From: JAKAJA01 sp037440125
GTDB lineage: Bacteria > Acidobacteriota > UBA4820 > DSQY01
DNA: 19,879 nt
Assembly: GCA_037440125.1 (NCBI GenBank)
Contig: JBBIUU010000051.1
Coordinates: forward strand, 1-19,879
Direction: 5' to 3'
The notes beneath the pieces are model-generated. The model was not told where the DNA came from, searched no databases, and saw nothing but the letters and a program-made list of their open reading frames with translations. Position 1 is the stretch's first letter; each line of letters opens with the position of its first letter. Shown here in pieces: positions 7,054-15,000 of the stretch. Made by a program: the position numbers and the translations under genes.

Positions 7054-7941
7054 ATGTCCAAAGTCGGCAGAGGCATGCCCCAGGCCATCACCGTACCCGG
7101 CCTGAGGGAGCGCAAGGCGCTGGGCCAGCGCGCGGTCATGCTGACGGCCTACGATTACCCCAGCGCGCGCATCGCGGAGGACGCGGGCGCGGATATCCTC
7201 CTCGTCGGGGACTCCCTCGGCATGGTGATCCAGGGCCACCAGGACACCCTCGCCGTGTCCCTCGACCAGATGGTCTACCACTCGGCCATGGTCTCGCGCG
7301 CCGCCAAGCGCGCCCTCGTCGTGGCCGACATGCCCTTCATGACCTACCACACGGGCTGGCAGGACGCCGTCCGCAACTGCGGCCGCTGCCTCCAGGAGGG
7401 CGGCGTGCAGGGCGTCAAGATCGAGGGCGGCGCCAAGCGCGCCGACCTGATCAAGGCGCTCGTGGACAGCGAGATCCCGGTCATGGGCCACATCGGCCTC
7501 ACGCCCCAGTCCCTCCACCGGCTCGGCGGGTTCAAGGTCCAGGGCAAGACGCCCGAGGCCGTGGAGCAGCTCCTGAAGGACGCCGAGGCCGTGGAGGCCG
7601 CCGGGGCCTTCTGCATGGTGCTGGAGTGCATCCCCAGCGAGGTGGCGAGGGCCATCACCGAGAGGTCCGGAATCCTCACCATCGGCATCGGCGCCGGCCC
7701 CCACTGCGACGGCCAGGTGCTCGTGTTCCACGACGTGCTCGGTCTCTACGACGGTCCCCTGCCGAGGTTCGTCCGCACCTACGGCGACTTCGGCAAGCAG
7801 ATGCGTGAGGCGCTCACCCGGTTCAGCGAGGACGTCATGAGCGGGCGGTTCCCCTCGGAGGAGGAGGCCTTCCACCTCTCCCCCGAGATGGCCCGCCGCC
7901 TCGGCGCGAAGGACGACGATGCAGGTTCTGCGGCGCACTGA
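7054..7941 (+). CDS. panB: 3-methyl-2-oxobutanoate hydroxymethyltransferase
   Basis: A 295-residue enzyme that transfers a hydroxymethyl group from 5,10-methylene-THF to 2-oxoisovalerate to form ketopantoate, the first committed step of pantothenate synthesis in the cytoplasm. Diagnostic motifs are LTAYDYPSARIAEDAGAD, VGDSLGMVIQG (metal ligand D53), DMPFMTY, VKIEGG, GHIGLTPQS and VLECIP, where E191 corresponds to the catalytic Glu. IGIGAGPHCDGQVLVFHD completes the barrel. Length is slightly above the usual ~265-280 because of a short variable tail. The last 23 bases overlap panC, indicating coupled translation. Confidence 0.97.
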   Translation: MSKVGRGMPQAITVPGLRERKALGQRAVMLTAYDYPSARIAEDAGADILLVGDSLGMVIQGHQDTLAVSLDQMVYHSAMVSRAAKRALVVADMPFMTYHTGWQDAVRNCGRCLQEGGVQGVKIEGGAKRADLIKALVDSEIPVMGHIGLTPQSLHRLGGFKVQGKTPEAVEQLLKDAEAVEAAGAFCMVLECIPSEVARAITERSGILTIGIGAGPHCDGQVLVFHDVLGLYDGPLPRFVRTYGDFGKQMREALTRFSEDVMSGRFPSEEEAFHLSPEMARRLGAKDDDAGSAAH

Positions 7942-8779
7942 CGAGCCGCGCGCGTTCTCGCGGGCGTGCAGAGCCCGCGGCGAGCGCGTTGGGCTCGTTC
8001 CCACCATGGGCTACCTCCACGAGGGGCACCTGTCCCTCGTCCGCGCGGCGCGCGAACGCGCCGACCGCGTGATGGTCACCCTGTTCGTCAACCCCACGCA
8101 GTTCGGGCCCAGGGAGGACCTGGCCAAGTACCCCCGCGACTTCGATCGGGACCGCGCCCTGTGCGAGTCCGCCGGCGTGGACGCCCTCTTCGCCCCCGAG
8201 GCCGCGGACATGTACCCGCCGGGCCACGCCACGCGCGTCGAGGTGACGGGCCCGCTCACCACGGGCCTCTGCGGGGCCAGCCGCCCCGGCCACTTCTCAG
8301 GCGTGGCCACCGTCGTCACCAAGCTCTTCGCGCTCTGCGAGCCGGACGTGGCGGTCTTCGGCCAGAAGGACGCCCAGCAGACCGCCGTCATCCGGCGCTT
8401 CACCGCCGACCTGGACCTCCCCGTGGAGATCGTGGTGGCGCCCATCGTCCGCGAGGCCGACGGCCTCGCCATGAGCAGCCGCAACGTGTACCTCTCGCCC
8501 GAGGAGCGCGCCCAGGCCCTCGTCCTCAAGCGCTCCCTCGACGCCGCCTCTCAGGCCTTCGCCTCGGGGGAGCGGGACGCCGGGAAGCTGCTGGCGGTCG
8601 TGCGGGACACATTGGCGACGGCGCCCCTCTGCAGGCCCGACTACGTGGCGTGCGTGGACGACGCCACCCTCGAACCCCTGGAAACCATCGTGCGGCCCGC
8701 GCTCCTCGCGCTCGCCGCCTTTTTCGGAACGACCCGCCTGATCGACAACGTCAGGCTCGTGGACAACGGAGCGAACTGA
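7919..8779 (+). CDS. panC: Pantothenate synthetase (pantoate-beta-alanine ligase)
   Basis: A 286-residue ATP-dependent ligase that joins pantoate and beta-alanine. PTMGYLHEGH (28-37) holds the HxGH nucleotide-binding site. FVNPTQFGPREDLAKYPR, GHFSGVATVVTKLF, FGQKDAQQTAVIRR and the KMSKS-like ADGLAMSSRNVYLS are all present. Every conserved active-site segment is intact and the length is normal. It starts within the end of panB, and its stop is separated from the panD ATG by a single base. Confidence 0.97.
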   Translation: MQVLRRTDEPRAFSRACRARGERVGLVPTMGYLHEGHLSLVRAARERADRVMVTLFVNPTQFGPREDLAKYPRDFDRDRALCESAGVDALFAPEAADMYPPGHATRVEVTGPLTTGLCGASRPGHFSGVATVVTKLFALCEPDVAVFGQKDAQQTAVIRRFTADLDLPVEIVVAPIVREADGLAMSSRNVYLSPEERAQALVLKRSLDAASQAFASGERDAGKLLAVVRDTLATAPLCRPDYVACVDDATLEPLETIVRPALLALAAFFGTTRLIDNVRLVDNGAN

Positions 8780-8780
8780 G

Positions 8781-9170
8781 ATGCTTCTGACCATGCTCAA
8801 AGGGAAGATCCACCGCGCCACCGTGACCGACGCCGACCTGCAGTACAACGGCTCGGTGACCATCGACAGCGACCTGCTGCAGGCCTCGGGCATCCTGCCC
8901 CACGAGGCGGTGGACATCCTCGACGTGACCAACGGCGCCCGCATCACGACCTACACGCTCGCGGGCCCCCCAGGCTCGGGAACGGTGTGCATCAACGGCG
9001 CCGCGGCCCACCTCGTGCACAGGGGTGACCTCGTCATCATCTGCGCGTACGCCCAGATGGAGCCTCACGAGGCCGAGGTCTTCGAGCCCAACGTCGTGCT
9101 CGTGGACGAACGGAACCGCATCGCGCAGGTCTCCAAGTACCGCGCCGGCCTCCTCGTCGGCGCGTCCTGA
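8781..9170 (+). CDS. panD: Aspartate 1-decarboxylase proenzyme
   Basis: A 129-residue pyruvoyl enzyme that makes beta-alanine from aspartate, the second substrate of PanC. The self-cleavage site is YNGS with G24-S25 at exactly the classical position; Ser25 becomes the pyruvoyl group. Also conserved are K9, T57, Y58 and R54 (TNGARITTY) and the NGAAAHLV segment of the active site. FEPNVVLVDERNRI is the usual C-terminal motif. The ATG follows the panC stop after one base, with GGAG upstream inside panC. As a bacterial (short) PanD, it normally needs a maturation or regulatory factor only in some Proteobacteria; none is seen here. Confidence 0.96.
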   Translation: MLLTMLKGKIHRATVTDADLQYNGSVTIDSDLLQASGILPHEAVDILDVTNGARITTYTLAGPPGSGTVCINGAAAHLVHRGDLVIICAYAQMEPHEAEVFEPNVVLVDERNRIAQVSKYRAGLLVGAS

Positions 9171-9174
9171 CCCG

Positions 9175-9678
9175 ATGGCCGTCCGCCTCCTCCGGAGGGC
9201 CCTCCTGTTCGCCCTCGTCGCGGCGCTCGGCGTCGCCGCGGCCGCCACACCCCCGGAGGGTTCTCCTCCCTACGACCTCTTCCTGAAGAGCGACTACGGG
9301 CGGGTGCTCGTCTGGCTCAACACGACCACGGGCGACTTCCGCTGGGAGGACCCCATCCGGAAGCTCACGGTCGCCGGCAAGGGGACGCTCGAGTTCCCGA
9401 ACATGGGCCCCATCATCCTCTCCTTCGCGGGCCCCATGCCGGGCTACGACTGGGTGAGCCTTTCTTTGAAGATCTACGGCACCACGGCCACCGGTCTCAT
9501 GGCCGTGTTCCCCGAGGGCGAACCCACGCGCAAGTTCGTCTCGAATTTCTACGATAAGGACACGCGCGACGACGTGCCCAAACCCAAGCCGAAGCCCAAG
9601 GCCCCCCCGGCGCCCATGCCCAAAATCGAGGGCATCAACCCCGCGCCCAGAGAAGTGCCGCTGCCTCCGAAACCCTAA
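9175..9678 (+). CDS. Secreted hypothetical protein with Pro/Lys-rich tail
   Basis: A 167-residue protein of unrecognised family, placed 4 bases after panD and so probably co-transcribed with it. MAVRLLRRALLFALVAALGVAAA is a Sec signal peptide with a likely cut near residue 24 (AAA-TP). A ~100-residue beta-rich domain follows (YDLFLKSDYGRVLVWLNTTT ... VSLSLKIYGTTATGLMAVFP). The tail is low-complexity (PKPKPKPKAPPAPMPK, then REVPLPPKP). There is no lipobox. The frame is open upstream to 9025, but that part is shadow of panD. The last ~9 codons lie in a block duplicated at 11271-11499. Nothing links it biochemically to pantothenate. Confidence 0.7.
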   Translation: MAVRLLRRALLFALVAALGVAAAATPPEGSPPYDLFLKSDYGRVLVWLNTTTGDFRWEDPIRKLTVAGKGTLEFPNMGPIILSFAGPMPGYDWVSLSLKIYGTTATGLMAVFPEGEPTRKFVSNFYDKDTRDDVPKPKPKPKAPPAPMPKIEGINPAPREVPLPPKP

Positions 9679-9881
9679 AGACTATTCACCACGGAGACAC
9701 GGAGAGCACGGAGAAGGACAAACCAAGATTTCTGGTTGAAAGATAAGGGCAACTTCTATTAGCCCTGTTCCGGCAGCCGCGGACTAGGGCCTCATCTCTA
9801 GTTTTTCCAAGAGAATCTCTTTTATTTTCCCTCCGTGTCCTCCGTGCCTCCGTGGTGAGTATTCCTTTATCCCCTCCACGC
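9653..9881. repeat. Left copy of a ~229-bp direct duplication
   Basis: It aligns without gaps to 11271-11499 (offset 1618) with about three mismatches by eye. It contains the last codons of the proline-rich gene, dispersed repeat copy 2, and an orphan 3' tail reading AAWRG-stop on the minus strand, which is the C-terminus of the DUF423 protein. Weaker similarity extends left to about 9626 (matching 11245) with a one-base indel. Confidence 0.9.
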
Positions 9882-9898
9882 GGCGAAGAGGCGCGCCG
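9679..9898. other. Intergenic region between converging genes, 220 bp
   Basis: It is almost entirely filled by dispersed repeat copy 2, followed by the orphan DUF423 3' tail (about 9866-9887) and then the stop of the leftward gene at 9899. No other gene is seen. Confidence 0.7.
9687..9857 (+). repeat. Dispersed palindromic repeat, copy 2 (171 bp)
   Basis: Same inverted arms and related interior as the 3058-3228 copy, and same orientation. TATT reads directly before the left arm and directly after GTGGTGAG on the right, a possible short target duplication. It sits between the end of the pan operon and the end of the oppositely transcribed secreted-protein gene. Confidence 0.85.
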
Positions 9899-11119
9899 TC
9901 AGCCCTCGGCCCAGGAGACCTCGACGGTAGTGGACGCGGCATCGGGTTTCGTTCGCTGCATGTAGGACTCCACCGAGGTGGCGAGGCGCTCCAGCATGGC
10001 CTCCGAGCTGCTCACCCCCACCCTGGATTCGAAGGGCAGCTCGGCGAGCGAAGCCCCCGTAGAGGCGTCCTTCAGAACCATGGTCCCCTTGAGCCGGCCG
10101 TGACCCGCCGCAGCCCCGGCGATGCCAAACAGCACGGCCATCGTCGCCTGGGTTCCCGGTCGCATGGGAGCATACTCTTTGACGAGGAATGACAACTCCG
10201 CGCACTTCGAGCCCGGCTCGGGTTCCCCGGAAATGATCCTCTCGAATTTCTTCGAAAGGGTTCCCATCAGCATGGCGTAGAGCACCTGCCGGAGCTCCTT
10301 CTCCGCCATGTCGGCCCGCGGTTTGTACTTTTCATCGGCGATCCTAACCTCGCCGAGCTTGAGTGTCGTGAACGCCGAGAGGTCCACAGGTTTCGCCGAC
10401 ACGAAGTTTTCAGCGGGTCCCAGCTTCTTGGCGGATTTCGCAATCCACTTCTTCAGGTCCTCGCTCTCGGAAAACGTCTGACGGAACAGTCCGGCGGACT
10501 CCGGCTCCAAGTAGGACGAGAGCGTATCGCTCCCGAGGAGCCGAGCGACCCCCTGCTGGACAACCGCCTGAACCAGGGGAGAGGCGTACTTCGTCACGTC
10601 CCCAGCCTTCTTGACCTCGAAGGACCGAATCAGAACCTGCCGCGCCTGGGGCGCGGGGCCCCCTGGGAGAGCAACGGGGGTGAATTCGGCCAACAACAGG
10701 GCCTCCGCCATGCCATACTCGGACGCGGCAAAGGTCTCTTCGGCGTACGCGAGGCTGAAGAGCCTGACGGAGAGTCGAAGCGTCGCGCTGTCGGGCGTTT
10801 CCGCCAGCACGCCATCGGCCTTGAGCGTCTGCCTGACGGCCATGTCGACGATGTCGCGCACGCTCTGATCCGCCCGGAGCGGGGTCTGCTTATTGAAGAG
10901 CCCCGTTTGCGCGATGCCGAGGTACTGGGGATCGTCGAGGAGACGCTTGTCCTCTACCCCTTCGAACTGGATGCGCAGCTTGCCTGTGTAGCCGGAGATC
11001 GGCTTGACGGCCGACGGCACGGCGATAGTCAGGCTCTTTGTCTCCTGCGCGGCCGCGCCGAGCGCCAGAAGGAAGAATGCTGCCCACGCTATAGCAATAC
11101 GATGTCCCATCGCATTCAT
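9899..11119 (-). CDS. Secreted hypothetical protein carried between the two duplicated blocks
   Basis: A 406-residue protein. The ATG at 11119 is preferred over the upstream limit of the frame at 11254 because a signal peptide starts there (MNAMGHRIAIAWAAFFLLAL, cut near AAA-QE at ~24) and AGGGGGG lies just upstream. The N-terminal half (~28-150: TGKLRIQFEGVEDKRL ... VRDIVDMAVRQTLKADGV) has the look of YajG-like lipoproteins. The last ~130 residues (FTTLKLGEVRIADE ... GHGRLKGTMVLKDASTGASL) resemble the DUF4410 pattern. Both are pattern impressions, not established. There is no lipobox, so it is probably periplasmic or exported. Base composition looks less GC-rich than neighbours. It is the only gene in a 1.4-kb segment bounded by direct repeats. 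Confidence 0.75.
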   Translation of the reverse strand: MNAMGHRIAIAWAAFFLLALGAAAQETKSLTIAVPSAVKPISGYTGKLRIQFEGVEDKRLLDDPQYLGIAQTGLFNKQTPLRADQSVRDIVDMAVRQTLKADGVLAETPDSATLRLSVRLFSLAYAEETFAASEYGMAEALLLAEFTPVALPGGPAPQARQVLIRSFEVKKAGDVTKYASPLVQAVVQQGVARLLGSDTLSSYLEPESAGLFRQTFSESEDLKKWIAKSAKKLGPAENFVSAKPVDLSAFTTLKLGEVRIADEKYKPRADMAEKELRQVLYAMLMGTLSKKFERIISGEPEPGSKCAELSFLVKEYAPMRPGTQATMAVLFGIAGAAAGHGRLKGTMVLKDASTGASLAELPFESRVGVSSSEAMLERLATSVESYMQRTKPDAASTTVEVSWAEG

Positions 11120-11179
11120 GGACCCCCCTGACCAGAATTGAGTGCCTTCCACGCGGCCTGGGACCGCGAGCCCCCGGGT

Positions 11180-11209
11180 ATTATACCCAAAGCGCCTGCG
11201 AGATGAAAA
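11180..11209 (-). promoter_or_regulatory. Sigma70-like promoter of the cassette gene
   Basis: On the minus strand: TTTTCA (4/6 to TTGACA), an 18-base spacer, and a perfect TATAAT (11180-11185) set in the near-palindrome GGGTATAATACCC. The start would be near 11173, giving a leader of ~54 bases to the ATG at 11119. It lies inside the segment between the duplicated blocks. Confidence 0.5.
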
Positions 11210-11244
11210 CGTCGGCCCGCCGATGGTTCGGTTCCCGCTCCAGG

Positions 11245-11296
11245 TCGAAGGCATCAGCCCGCGCCCAGGGAAGTGCCGCTGCCTCCGAAACCCTAA
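11245..11296 (+). pseudogene. Orphan 3' remnant of the proline-rich secreted-protein gene
   Basis: TCGAAGGCATCAGCCCGCGC (11245-11264) and the bases to CCGAAACCCTAAAG match 9626-9681, which encode the last ~17 codons and stop of the 9175-9678 gene. A one-base loss and a few substitutions break the frame at the left end. There is no start, so it is a leftover of duplication. Confidence 0.75.
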
Positions 11297-11499
11297 AGAC
11301 TATTCACCACGGAGACACGGAGAGCACGGAGAAGGACAAACCAAGATTTCTGGTTGAAAGATAAGGGCAACTTCTATTAGCCCTGTTCCGGCAGCCGCGG
11401 ACTAGGGCCTCATCTCTAGTTTTTCCAAGAGAATCTCTTTAATTTTTCCTCCGTGTCCTCCGTGCCTCCGTGGTGAGCATTCCTTTATCCCCTCCACGC
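11271..11499. repeat. Right copy of the ~229-bp direct duplication
   Basis: Partner of 9653-9881. Here the right end runs into the complete DUF423 gene, while the left end carries only the orphan tail of the proline-rich gene. Differences from the left copy include the two changes near 11440-11450 inside the palindromic repeat and T-to-C just after it. Confidence 0.9.
11305..11475 (+). repeat. Dispersed palindromic repeat, copy 3 (171 bp)
   Basis: Nearly identical to the 9687-9857 copy, as part of the larger duplicated block rather than an independent insertion. The outer flanks (TATT left, CATT right) are those of the left copy with one change. Confidence 0.85.
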
Positions 11500-11856
11500 C
11501 GCATAGGCCATGCAGGCCCAGCCGATGAGGAAGCACACGCCGCCGAAGGGCGTGACGGCGCCGAGGACCTTGACCCCGCTGAGGGCCAAGGCGTAGAGGC
11601 TTCCCGAGAAGAGGACCACGCCGGCGACGAAGAACCACCCCGCGGCGGTCATGGCGGGCGAGGTCCAGTGCGCGCACGCCCAGCCGACGACGAGCAGAGC
11701 GAGCGCGTGATACATCTGATAGCGCACGCCCGTCTCGAAGACCGCGAGCATGTCCGGTTCGAGTTTGCCCTTGAGGGCGTGCGCCCCGAAGGCGCCCAGC
11801 GCCACCGCCAGGAACCCCAGCCCCGAGCCGATCAGAAAGAACGTCCGATCCATCAT
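11485..11856 (-). CDS. DUF423 family membrane protein
   Basis: A 123-residue inner-membrane protein of the DUF423 (YgdD/YwdK) family, whose function is unknown. The N-terminal pattern is typical (FFLIGSGLGFLAVALGAFGA followed by HALKGKL and FETGVRYQMYHALALL), as are VLFSGSLYALAL and VLGAVTPFGGVCFLIGWACM. Four hydrophobic helices fill the chain and the length is normal (~120-130). Two adjacent ATGs (11856, 11853) and a TTG at 11859 are possible starts; AGGGG is spaced 6 bases from the 11853 ATG. The palindromic repeat copy 4 begins 18 bases upstream, so any promoter must lie in or beyond it. Confidence 0.92.
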   Translation of the reverse strand: MMDRTFFLIGSGLGFLAVALGAFGAHALKGKLEPDMLAVFETGVRYQMYHALALLVVGWACAHWTSPAMTAAGWFFVAGVVLFSGSLYALALSGVKVLGAVTPFGGVCFLIGWACMAYAAWRG

Positions 11857-11873
11857 CAACCCCTAAGACATTT

Positions 11874-12069
11874 CACCACGGAGACACGGAGAGCACGGAG
11901 GAAGCAAAGATATTCTGTTTGAAAGGATCTTTGTCCTTCTCTCCTAGTCGCCTTGCCCGCCCAGTCGCGCTTCATCTGCCGCACGGTCTACGGAGAACAC
12001 CGGCGCGAGTCCGGATCTTTCCTGAGAGAGGTCCTTTTCCTTCTCCGTGTCCTCCGTGCCTCCGTGGTG
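11874..12069 (+). repeat. Dispersed palindromic repeat, copy 4 (196 bp, divergent interior)
   Basis: The arms match the other copies (CACCACGGAGACACGGAG... and ...CTCCGTGCCTCCGTGGTG), but the interior is longer and GC-richer (for example TCGCCTTGCCCGCCCAGTCG) and does not align to them. The orientation by arms is the same. It occupies nearly all of the 220-bp gap between the DUF423 start and the alpha-2-macroglobulin stop, two genes read in the same direction. Confidence 0.8.
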
Positions 12070-12076
12070 AGTTCTT

Positions 12077-15000
12077 CTATTTTTCCCCTTTGACCGTGAG
12101 AACGGCGCCGGCGCTGTAGGCGCTGAACTCGGGCGCGTACATGCTCTGGAGCGTGGCGGGGCTCACCTTGAAGGTGCCGGCCATGTTGACCCTCAGGCGG
12201 TACTTGAAGGTGTACTCGCCCTGCGGCAGGTTCTCGAAGAAAAAGTTGGTGCCGCTGTCGCGCGTCTCCTCGTACCACCCGATGCCCAAATCCCACTTGA
12301 AGCGGCTCACGGCGTTCTCGGGCTCGAGGCCCGCGGCGCGCGGGTCGCGCAGGTGCACGTACTCGAAGGGGTGCTTGCAGCGGATGGAGAGCTGCACCTC
12401 CACCTGGTCGCCCGGCGCGAGCACGGCGCCCTCCGCGAGCGGCGTCAGGACCCACTCGCTCCCCTTCATCTCGCGCCTGAAGTAGGTGCGGTGGACCGAG
12501 AGGAAGTCGCCGCGGTCCTCCGCGGGCAGGCGCTCGGTGGAGAAGTTCCACGTGGCCGAGGCGAACATGAAGCCCTTCGTCTCCTTCTCCACCACCACGG
12601 TGGAGCACGTCTTCGGGTCGATCTTCTCGCCGGGGATGACGGTCTGAGCCTTCTTCCCCGTGTATTGGTCGGGCTCGAAAGTGTACTCCACAACCTGGTT
12701 GCACACGCGCACGGTGGCGGATTCCTTGGTGCCGAGCGCACCCTCGGCCTGGAGGTAGTGGACGAGGGCGTAGACGACTTCGGCCGTGGCCTTGGTGCTC
12801 TCCCAGTGGTTGAGCTTCTTGTTGAGGAAGAGCCACTGCACGAGGCCGTCCTTCTTGGCGTCCTGGGGCGTGATCTCCATGATGGCCCGCAGCGCGAAGG
12901 CGTGCGTCTCGATGGTGTCGTTGTACCAGAGCCAGCCGCGGTCTTCGGGGGCCCAGAAGGTGCCCTGCTCGGGGTTCGACTTGGCGGAGTCCATGACGCT
13001 CGAGAAGACGAGCGCCGCGTCCTTCGCCCGGCCCATGCGCTTGAGCGTGAGGGCGAGCTGGCACTTGCTGTAGGGGCTGTGGTCTTTCCAGTGCTTGAAG
13101 GAGAAGTCGAGCATGCGCCTGCGCTCGGCGTCCGTGAACACGCCGCCCGTCCAGCTCGTGTCGGGATAGTTGGAGAGCGTGTAGTTGAGGAAGGTCACGA
13201 ACTCCCAGCAGCAGTCCTTCGCCATCATGTGGCTCACGACCTCGTCGAGGTAGTGCTGGTGCATGTAGCCCCACGCCTTCTCGACCACGTCGCGGGGCGC
13301 GTCCACCTGCGACTCGAGGCCCTTGCTGAAGCCGTACAGAATGTAGAGCGTCATGTAGGGCGAGGGCGGGCCGCCCTCCCACCACGGGAACCCTCCCAGG
13401 CTGGTCTGCGATTTGCGCAACTTGGCCAGAGCGCGGTCGCGCGTGGCCGCGGCGATGGCCGGGTCGAGGACGTTGGCCATGCCGTGCCCCAGGTCCGAGC
13501 CGCCCCTGGCCTCCACGAGCCAGGGCGTCTCCTCCAGCTCCATCTTGCGGTTCGGGTCCGGCTGATCCCAGCGCTCGAGGAGCGTCTCGCGTTTGGAGAA
13601 CTCCTTGGCCATCCGCCCCACGGCCGGGTAGTTGGCGTAGAGGCTGCTGAGGATGCCCGTGGAGAGGAAGCGGTTGAGGGTCTGCTCGGTGCACTCGTAG
13701 GGGTAGTTGACGAGGTACGGCGTCGCGGCGAGAACCGAGTAGAAGAGCTGGGCGTCGAGGGTGACGACCATCTGCTCGTTCACGAGGGACGGGTCGTCGT
13801 TCTTCGCGAGGTCCGCGAAGGTGAGCTCCTTGCGGTCCTTGTTCTTGAGGGTCACGAAGCGCGACTGCATGAGGTGCATTCGGCCCGGCAGGACGGGCAG
13901 GGGCCTGAGCTCGCCGTCGCTCGTGTCGCCCGAGGCGGCGATGACCTTGAAGGCCACCGTGCCCACGCGGACGGGCGCCGTCACGGGGAATGTCAGGTTC
14001 GTGCCCCCGCCCTTGGCGACGGTGAAGGACTTCTTCGCGGAGCCGAGATCCAGCCCGAACTTATCGAGGAGGCTCTCGTTCGTGGAGGGGTCGAGGATGT
14101 CGAAGGTCACCACGCCGCTGAACGGGTGGTCGGAGGCGTTGTTCACGACGACCTTGATGTCGGCGCGGTCCCCTTCACGCAGGAACCTGGGAAGATAGGG
14201 CCGGACCATGAGGTCCTTGACGCTCTTCGTCTCCTTGTGGAGGGAGCCGCCCTTCATGGACTTCGTGACGGCGTGCACCCACACGTTCCACGAGGTCACC
14301 GAGTCGGGCACGGTGAACTCGATGGCCGCAGAACCATCGGCGCCCGTGAGGAGCTGGGGCTGCCAGAAGGCNNNNNNNNNNNNNNNNNNNNNNNNNNNNN
14401 NNNNNNNNNNNNNNNNNNNNNNNNNNNNNNNNNNNNNNNNNNNNNNNNNNNNNNNNNNNNNNNNNNNNNNNGCCATGGGCATGGCGCGGGATTCCATCAC
14501 GGCGCCCGCGATGCCACCTCCGACTCCGCCCCTGTACCGACCGCCCGGCCCGCCGATGCCGTAGCCGCTGTAGAAGAGGAGCTCGTCCCCCGTGAGGCTG
14601 GGATAGGTCGGCAGGGAGACGAAGTCGTGGTCCTCGCTGTAGCAGGTGCCCGCGGAGCCGAGGTTGGCGTGCGAGGTGCCGGCGCCTGCCCGGTTCGGGT
14701 AGAGCGACGTGATGCGGGGCGGGTTGTGGGGCGCGAAGAGGTCGAGGCTCCGGTCGTACATGTACGCCAGGAGCTCTGCAGCGCCGGCCTCCACGGGCGC
14801 GCCCGTGGGGGACTTCACGGTGACGCGCCAGGTCTCCTTGGCCCCCGGGCGGACCTTGTCGCGGAAGGTGGCGAACTCCACCTTGACCTCCCTGTCGTCC
14901 CAGGGCACGAAGACCGCCTGCGTGAACTGCATGAGCTCGTAGCCGTCGAGGGCCACGAGGGCCACGCCGAAGCCGCCGCGGTCGCGCTCGGTGACGGGGA

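Larger units (their letters stand above)
11120..11484. other. Intergenic region, 365 bp, holding promoter and right duplicated block
   Basis: From right to left it contains the right block with repeat copy 3, a decayed remnant of the proline-rich gene's 3' end (about 11245-11295, with a one-base deletion), and the promoter at 11180-11209. No intact gene is seen. Confidence 0.65.

Noticed and set aside
3058..12069. CRISPR-like array suggested by repeated CACCACGGAG motifs
   Set aside because: Copies are kilobases apart with genes between, arms are inverted pairs, and no cas gene or regular spacers are present.
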